Origin: UBA2100 sp964399345
GTDB taxonomy: Bacteria > Patescibacteriota > Minisyncoccia > Phycocordibacterales > UBA2100
Assembly (NCBI GenBank): GCA_964399345.1
Contig: CAYNQE010000007.1
Coordinates: forward strand, 1-34,466
DNA: 34,466 nt
Direction of reading: 5' to 3'
The notes below the pieces were generated by a model. It saw nothing but the letters and a program-made list of their open reading frames with translations. It searched no databases and was not told the DNA's origin. Positions 29,728 through 34,466 of this stretch are shown here, piece by piece. Positions within the stretch are counted from its first letter, which is position 1. Each line of letters opens with the position of its first letter. The translations under genes were made by a program, and so were the position numbers.

Positions 29728-30264
29728 ATGTCAGGACACAATAAATGGTCAAAAATAAAACACAAAAAAGCAGCAACTGATGCTGCTAGAAGTAAGGTAT
29801 TTGGAAAAATGGCTCGCCTTATCGCGATTGAATCTAAAAAGGCAAATGGTGACACCTCTTCTGCCGGATTGCGTGCTGCAATAGATTCAGCAAGGGGTGT
29901 AAACATGCCAAACGACAACATTGATCGCGCAGTCGCTAAGGGAACGTCATCTGAAACAGCAAATCTTGAGACAATGACGTACGAAATGTACGGTCCAGGA
30001 GGAACAGCAATTTTAATTGACCTAGTTAGTGATAATAAAAACCGCACAGCAGCCGAAATGCGCCATCTTCTATCCAAGATTGGTGGTTATGAACTAGCAA
30101 CACCTGGAAGCGCTGCCTGGGCCTTTTCAGCGCTGCCTGAGGGTGGTTATGAGCCCAACAGTACCGTTGAAATTACAGAAAGCGACGGAGAAAAACTAGA
30201 AAAATTAATGGAGGCACTAGATGACCATGATGATGTACAAGAGGTGTACACCAACGCTTTATGA
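29728..30264 (+). CDS. YebC/TACO1-family translation factor, shortened form
   Basis: 178 residues. The start MSGHNKWSKIKHKKAATDAARSKVF and the following NMPNDNIDRAVAKG, YEMYGPGGTAILIDLVSDNKNRTAAEMRH are diagnostic. YebC proteins relieve ribosome stalling (proline-rich stretches) or act on transcription in some species. The usual length is ~240-250. Here WAFSALPEGGYEPNSTVEI leads within ~25 residues to the normal end (LEKLMEALDDHDDVQEVYTN), so about 60 internal residues of the middle/third domain are missing. It overlaps ruvC by ATGA, a common yebC-ruvC pairing. Confidence 0.92.
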   Translation: MSGHNKWSKIKHKKAATDAARSKVFGKMARLIAIESKKANGDTSSAGLRAAIDSARGVNMPNDNIDRAVAKGTSSETANLETMTYEMYGPGGTAILIDLVSDNKNRTAAEMRHLLSKIGGYELATPGSAAWAFSALPEGGYEPNSTVEITESDGEKLEKLMEALDDHDDVQEVYTNAL

Positions 30265-30731
30265 GAATATTGGGAATAGATCCCGGGTACGAACGATTAG
30301 GAATATCAGTAATTGAAAAGACAGGTGGGAAAGAAAAATTAATCCATAGCGAATGTTTTCAAACTGAATCCTCTCTTTCTTTCCATGAAAGACTAAATCT
30401 ATTGGGAGAACATCTTGGAGAGGTTATAAAAAATCATAAACCTGAACACGTAGCGCTAGAGAACGTGTTTTTTAACACAAACCAGAAGACTGCCATGGAT
30501 GTTGCAGCAGTTAGAGGTGTAATTATTTTTGTTGGAAAACAAAAGGGATTAGAGGTGTTTGAATACACACCTCCTCAAATAAAAGCAGCCGTTGGTGGAT
30601 CTGGTAAGGCTAGTAAAAAGGATGTCGAGGCAATGCTTCACCATTTAATAGATATCCACAAGGAGATTCGCTTAGATGATGAGTACGATGCAATTGCAGT
30701 GGCACTTACCCACAGTGCTATACACAGGTAA
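30261..30731 (+). CDS. ruvC: Holliday junction resolvase RuvC
   Basis: 156 residues, near the usual 160-170. RILGIDPGYERLGISVIE supplies the first catalytic Asp (Asp7), HVALENVFFNTNQKTAMDVAAVRG the Glu, and LDDEYDAIAVALTH the final two Asp. With RuvA and RuvB it completes the RuvABC system. Start overlaps the yebC stop (ATGA). Confidence 0.95.
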   Translation: MRILGIDPGYERLGISVIEKTGGKEKLIHSECFQTESSLSFHERLNLLGEHLGEVIKNHKPEHVALENVFFNTNQKTAMDVAAVRGVIIFVGKQKGLEVFEYTPPQIKAAVGGSGKASKKDVEAMLHHLIDIHKEIRLDDEYDAIAVALTHSAIHR

Positions 30732-30738
30732 ACATAAC

Positions 30739-30768
30739 TTATACATAACTATCCACAACTTATCACCA
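30739..30768 (+). promoter_or_regulatory. Three DnaA-box-like 9-mers in helical phase
   Basis: TTATACATA (30739), CTATCCACA (30749) and TTATCACCA (30760) match TTATCCACA at 7, 8 and 7 of 9 positions. They are spaced 10 and 11 bases apart on the same strand, in the gap after ruvC. Possible DnaA-binding site; no dnaA or dnaN gene is in the window. Confidence 0.35.
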
Positions 30769-30821
30769 CTTGAAAAGTAGTCTTAATTTTGGTACAAATT
30801 GCACTTAAATAAACAAAATAT

Positions 30822-30974
30822 ATGCAAGAAGAAGAAAATAACTTAGAAGACGCCTTCGATAAATCATTCTCCGGTGAAGAAAAAGAAGTTGATGATGAGA
30901 ACGAAGAAGAAGCCTGGGGAGACGAAGAGGAAGATGACGTCCCAGAAAAACCGTTTAATAACGAGGAGGACTAA
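30822..30974 (+). CDS. Very acidic 50-residue protein
   Basis: The ORF begins MQEEENNLEDAFDKSFSGEE and ends PEKPFNNEED. About half of the residues are Glu or Asp, with only a few Lys, two or three Phe and one Trp. Codon use looks like coding sequence, and the stop is followed at once by a strong terminator, which supports it being expressed. Small acidic proteins of this kind are common hypotheticals in Patescibacteria; function unknown. No Shine-Dalgarno is seen. Confidence 0.65.
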   Translation: MQEEENNLEDAFDKSFSGEEKEVDDENEEEAWGDEEEDDVPEKPFNNEED

Positions 30975-30978
30975 TAAA

Positions 30979-31002
30979 AACCTAGGGCTGCCTAGGTTTT
31001 TT
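30979..31002. terminator. Bidirectional intrinsic terminator
   Basis: AACCTAGG-GCTG-CCTAGGTT with T runs on both strands. It ends the acidic protein gene (plus) and tyrS (minus), whose last codons lie next to it. Confidence 0.88.
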
Positions 31003-32200
31003 AAATTATCTCTATAAACCTGTGCTTCCCTATCTTATACACTCCCTTAGTAGAAGGTGCTTCTATATCACTTACTTTCTCCTTTGTAGTTTGATTTGTA
31101 ATAGCGCCGTCTCCAACTAATCTTTTAAAATCTGTTTTTGATTCAACCATTCCTTCTTTCAAAAACACTTCCACCAAAGCACCTCCTCCAGAAACTTTCT
31201 TTACATCCGAAGGTGTCTCCTTCCTTTGAAATTTATCAACAAATTGTTTTTGAGCAACGTCTGCTTTTTCAGAATCATGGAAAATGGAAACGATTTCGTG
31301 TGCAAGTTTCATCTTAGTGTCGCGCATACTTACTGTTCCCTCTTTAATACCCTTAATTATTCCCTCAACCTCTTCAATTGGAATTCGCGTAAGGTTAGTA
31401 AAGTACATCGGCATAACATCATCATTTGTACTCATTACCTTTCCGTACATTTCACCAGGCTCTTCCGTTAAATTAACAGTATTACCCCAACTGGAACTCA
31501 TTTTCCTACCGTCAGTTCCATTAATTAATGGTGTCATTACAATATCTTGTCTTTCTTGTTTAAAATGTTCTTGAAGCTCTCTTCCTGCAAGTAGGTTAAA
31601 CCTCTGATCCACCCCACCAAGCTCGACGTCTGCTTCAATTGCAACGCTATCGTAGCCCTGCATAAGTGGGTAGAGCATTTCGCGAAGAGAAACCCTCTTT
31701 CCTTCGTCTAATCTTTTTTTAATATTCTCCCTTGCAGTAAAGTCGGCAACTGAGAATTGATTTGCGTGCTCACCAATTTCTATGTAGGTTAATTTATGCA
31801 GCCATTCAGAATTTTTTCTCTTCTCAACCTTACCCATATCCAAAACGGCACCTGCCTGTTCAAAATATGTCTTCATGTTGTTCTCAACATCACTCTTACT
31901 AAGCATTGGACGTTCACTGTCTTTATCTGAAGTGTCTCCAACCACTCCGGTACCATCTCCAACAATTAAAACCACTTGGTGACCCAATTTTTGAAAGTCT
32001 CTTAATTTAAGAAGAGGAACTGCGCGTCCAAGATGAAGATTAGGACTTGTTGGATCAATTCCTAATTTAATTCGTAATTTTTTTCCTGAAAGAAGTTTTT
32101 TCTTTAGGCTCTCTTTGTGAATTACTTCGCTCACTCCTCTGGTTAGTAGTTCGTCAATTTTTCTCTCGTCTGTATCAATTTTTTGTTTAAACGAAAACAT
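31001..32200 (-). CDS. tyrS: Tyrosyl-tRNA synthetase
   Basis: 399 residues: class I catalytic domain with LGIDPTSPNLHLGRAVPLLK (HIGH-type motif HLGR at 56-59), GVVGDTSDKDSERPML, YPLMQGYDSVAIEADVELGG and GRKMSSSWGN (KMSKS-type loop), then an anticodon-binding helical domain. A C-terminal S4-like domain follows (FLKEGMVESKTDFKRLV...GVYKIGKHRF, read in parts). Length and order fit the TyrZ-like branch. ATG 32200 has a TAGTAT box ending exactly 6 bases upstream. Confidence 0.95.
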   Translation of the reverse strand: MFSFKQKIDTDERKIDELLTRGVSEVIHKESLKKKLLSGKKLRIKLGIDPTSPNLHLGRAVPLLKLRDFQKLGHQVVLIVGDGTGVVGDTSDKDSERPMLSKSDVENNMKTYFEQAGAVLDMGKVEKRKNSEWLHKLTYIEIGEHANQFSVADFTARENIKKRLDEGKRVSLREMLYPLMQGYDSVAIEADVELGGVDQRFNLLAGRELQEHFKQERQDIVMTPLINGTDGRKMSSSWGNTVNLTEEPGEMYGKVMSTNDDVMPMYFTNLTRIPIEEVEGIIKGIKEGTVSMRDTKMKLAHEIVSIFHDSEKADVAQKQFVDKFQRKETPSDVKKVSGGGALVEVFLKEGMVESKTDFKRLVGDGAITNQTTKEKVSDIEAPSTKGVYKIGKHRFIEII

Positions 32201-32206
32201 GCATAA

Positions 32207-32212
32207 ATACTA
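32207..32212 (-). promoter_or_regulatory. -10 box of leaderless tyrS
   Basis: TAGTAT on the minus strand, six bases (TTATGC), then ATG 32200. No Shine-Dalgarno. Confidence 0.6.
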
Positions 32213-32229
32213 CACCAAATTAATCTTTC

Positions 32230-34466
32230 ATGGTACCGTTTTATTTAATGAAGCATAAATTACGCAATATTTTTATTGTTGGAATGGCTATAGGATTATT
32301 CTTCCTAAGTGCCTCTTTTATATGGGTAGCTACTCTTGAAATTCCTACCCTGGACGGTTTTGATGATCGTACAGTTACTCAATCAACTAAAATTTACGAT
32401 CGAACAGGAGATGTTCTTCTTTTTGATCTTCATGAAGACATTAGGCGAACAGTTGTTCCGCTGAGTGAAATCTCTCGTCACTTAAAAAACGCAAGTATAG
32501 CAATTGAAGATGCTGAATTTTACGAACATAATGGAATTCGCCCGGCTAGAATATTGAAGGCGGTTTTTGATAACCTAACAGAAGGCAACCTATTAGGTGG
32601 CCAGGGGGCATCAACCATTACTCAACAAGTTATTAAAAACACACTACTGACTACAGACAAAAAGATCTCAAGGAAAGTTAAGGAGTGGATTTTGGCCTTA
32701 AAGATAGAAAGAATATTAGAAAAGGATGAAATTTTGGAGCTGTACTTAAACGAAGCACCTTATGGTGGAAATATTTACGGAGCAGAAGAGGCATCCCAAC
32801 ACTTCTTCGCAATTGAAGCGAGAGACTTATCACTATTACAATCGGCGTATCTTGCGGCTCTTCCGCAGGCTCCAACACGCTACTCCCCTTACGGAAGTCA
32901 TTTAGACTTACTTGAAAACAGAAAGAATAAGGTGCTCCAACAAATGTTAAAAAATGGATTTATATCCGATGAAGAATTTGATCAGGCTAAAAACGAGACC
33001 TTAGAATTCGAACAATACGGAGACACTAATATAAAGGCACCACACTTTGTTTTCTACGTCAGAGAATATCTTGAGGAAAAATATGGAAGAGATGCTGTTT
33101 ATGTTGATGGACTAAAGGTTATCACAACACTAAACTACGACCTTCAGAAAATAGGAGAAGAAGTTGTTGGAGAATTTGCAAAGACAAATGAAGAGAAATT
33201 TGATGCGGAAAACGCAGCATTAGTTGCGATTGATCCAAAAACTGGCCAGATAATAACAATGGTTGGTTCTCGTGACTATTTCGACGAAGATATTGATGGA
33301 AAATTTAATATAACAACAGCCTATCGTCAGCCTGGTTCTACTTTTAAACCTATAGTCTACACAGCAGCGTTTGAACTTGGCTACACACCAGAAACCGTTG
33401 TGTTTGATGTTGCAACACAATTCTCTACAAACTGTGAACAGGATGATTTTACAAGTGAAGACGGCTGCTACTCTCCAGGAAACTACGATAATATTTTTAG
33501 AGGACCTATTACCTTTCGTGATGCTCTAGCACAATCCATTAACATCCCCGCTGTTAAAGCACTCTATCTTGTTGGTGTAAGAAACGCTCTGGAAACAGCT
33601 GAGAAACTTGGAATATCTAGCCTTAATGAAGGAGGTAACCATTATGGACTTCCTCTTGTTCTTGGTGGTGGTGAAGTATCTCCGCTTGAAATAACAAGTG
33701 TCTACGCAACTCTTGCAAACAACGGAATTCGATATGAACCAATTGCAATTTTAAGTGTAGAAGATGCAAAGGGAAAAATTCTTGAAGAATATGAAGAGAA
33801 AGAGGGGTCACAAGTTATAACAGAGCAGTCAGCTCGTCTTACAACAAGTGTTCTAACTGATATTGAGGCGAGAACTCCAGCCTACGGTAGAAACTCTTTC
33901 TCTTTTGGTTCTCAACAAGTAGCAGTCAAAACAGGAACAACAAACGACTTCCGCGACGTTTGGATAATGGGATACACTCCAAATATTGCAGTTGGAACAT
34001 GGGGTGGTAATAACGACAACTCCCCAATAGTTAAAAAGGTAGCCGGTTTTGTTCTTGCTCCTATGTGGCGCGCATATATGGACAGAGCATTAGAAATAGT
34101 TCCTGGGGAAAACTTCACTCCTCCTGAGGAAGTTGAGGTAACAAAACCTGTTCTTAAGGGTTTCTGGCAAGGATCTGCAACAGATACCCCAACAAGTATT
34201 CATTCAATTCTTCACTGGGTGAGTAAAACTGCCCCTAGAGGACCCGTTCCGTCTTCACCATATACTGACTCACAATATGGCCTTTGGGAGTATGCGGTGT
34301 CTTTATGGGCTAGTGAGAACGCCCCGCAGATACCAACTACAATCACACCTACACTTAACTCTTTTGCAATATCAAATCCTATTTCATCTAGTGTCTATTC
34401 TAAGGGTCAATTAGTTCCAATATCAATTAATTCAGGAGGAAATGAAATATCTTCTGTTGATTTCTT
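32230..34466 (+). CDS. Class A penicillin-binding protein (transglycosylase-transpeptidase), 3' end cut by window
   Basis: The open frame runs from ATG 32230 (or ATG 32248) past the window end, at least 745 codons. A signal anchor (~10-37) precedes the GT51 glycosyltransferase domain: IAIEDAEFYEHNGI with catalytic Glu93, and GGQGASTITQQVIKN. The transpeptidase has PGSTFKP with nucleophile Ser370, SIN at 436-438 and KTGTT at 567. It polymerises and cross-links peptidoglycan outside the membrane. After ~residue 640 a linker leads into a beta-rich, Ig-like segment (SFAISNPISSSVYSKGQ), so the full protein carries an extra C-terminal module. Divergent from tyrS. Confidence 0.93.
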   Translation, partial: MVPFYLMKHKLRNIFIVGMAIGLFFLSASFIWVATLEIPTLDGFDDRTVTQSTKIYDRTGDVLLFDLHEDIRRTVVPLSEISRHLKNASIAIEDAEFYEHNGIRPARILKAVFDNLTEGNLLGGQGASTITQQVIKNTLLTTDKKISRKVKEWILALKIERILEKDEILELYLNEAPYGGNIYGAEEASQHFFAIEARDLSLLQSAYLAALPQAPTRYSPYGSHLDLLENRKNKVLQQMLKNGFISDEEFDQAKNETLEFEQYGDTNIKAPHFVFYVREYLEEKYGRDAVYVDGLKVITTLNYDLQKIGEEVVGEFAKTNEEKFDAENAALVAIDPKTGQIITMVGSRDYFDEDIDGKFNITTAYRQPGSTFKPIVYTAAFELGYTPETVVFDVATQFSTNCEQDDFTSEDGCYSPGNYDNIFRGPITFRDALAQSINIPAVKALYLVGVRNALETAEKLGISSLNEGGNHYGLPLVLGGGEVSPLEITSVYATLANNGIRYEPIAILSVEDAKGKILEEYEEKEGSQVITEQSARLTTSVLTDIEARTPAYGRNSFSFGSQQVAVKTGTTNDFRDVWIMGYTPNIAVGTWGGNNDNSPIVKKVAGFVLAPMWRAYMDRALEIVPGENFTPPEEVEVTKPVLKGFWQGSATDTPTSIHSILHWVSKTAPRGPVPSSPYTDSQYGLWEYAVSLWASENAPQIPTTITPTLNSFAISNPISSSVYSKGQLVPISINSGGNEISSVDF

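Noticed and set aside
1..34466. CRISPR arrays, insertion sequences and prophage genes
   Set aside because: No regularly spaced repeats, transposase, integrase or phage structural gene was seen in the window.
7316..34466. Alternative genetic code (TGA as glycine)
   Set aside because: TGA ends genes at clear family C-termini and in ATGA overlaps (DUF5652/ruvX, yebC/ruvC), so it is a normal stop.

Overview
The window looks like core chromosome from a member of the Patescibacteria (Candidate Phyla Radiation), most likely the Parcubacteria/Paceibacteria side (Kaiserbacteria- or Nomurabacteria-like). This placement is inferred from gene content and style. Genes are short and tightly packed. Several are small families I associate with this group: DUF5652, a 52-residue Cys/His protein, and a PH-like membrane protein beside a pilin. 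PolA lacks most of the proofreading domain, and no tRNA gene encodes its CCA end. TGA is used as an ordinary stop, so this is not a Gracilibacteria/SR1-type genome.

Layout. 1-3800: a four-helix membrane protein, a cobalamin adenosyltransferase, a small CDF metal transporter, a 52-aa metal-binding-like protein, bL19 with a long acidic tail, an RluA-family pseudouridine synthase, and four tRNAs (His, Leu, Val, Arg-TCT). 3800-7300: a leftward type IV pilus operon pilM-pilN-pilO, then a one-helix protein and a membrane-anchored zinc metalloprotease. 7300-8820: leftward DUF5652-ruvX-tRNA-binding protein-yqaA. 8840-11760: tRNA-Ser, yvcK plus a secreted calcium-repeat protein, and divergently a pilin plus a PH-like protein, then tRNA-Arg(GCG). 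11760-16100: methyltransferase, rpsT, ruvA, a Mur-ligase-like enzyme, an LTD-like membrane protein, trmH and tRNA-Lys. 16100-16850 is mostly non-coding, with a small palindrome-controlled transcription unit. 16850-22030: a four-gene secreted/envelope operon in which an M15 peptidase and a low-complexity protein sit between two paralogous Ig-like proteins. 22080-25600: tsaE-polA-holA. 25600-30750: a small membrane gene, pilB, a structured non-coding RNA, ruvB, an orphan gene, yebC and ruvC. 30730-34466: a DnaA-box-like cluster, an acidic microprotein, tyrS, and a class A penicillin-binding protein cut by the window end.

How the genes work together. PilM/N/O, PilB and a pilin give much of a type IV pilus; uptake of DNA or attachment would suit a host-dependent cell. 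RuvA, RuvB and RuvC are all present, in three separate units. The Mur-ligase-like enzyme, the class A PBP and the M15 peptidase point to peptidoglycan synthesis and trimming.

Two classes of transcription unit stand out. Most core genes look leaderless: a -10 box (often extended, TGC plus TATACT/TATAGT/TAGTAT) ends exactly 6 or 7 bases before the start codon, with no Shine-Dalgarno sequence. A few higher-GC orphan genes instead have a leader of tens of bases and strong Shine-Dalgarno sites, most with a recognisable -35/-10 promoter, and two of these share the same 3' flank. The most striking unexplained object is a roughly 234-nt RNA on the minus strand between pilB and ruvB, with its own promoter, a near-30-bp closing helix, four internal hairpins and an intrinsic terminator.
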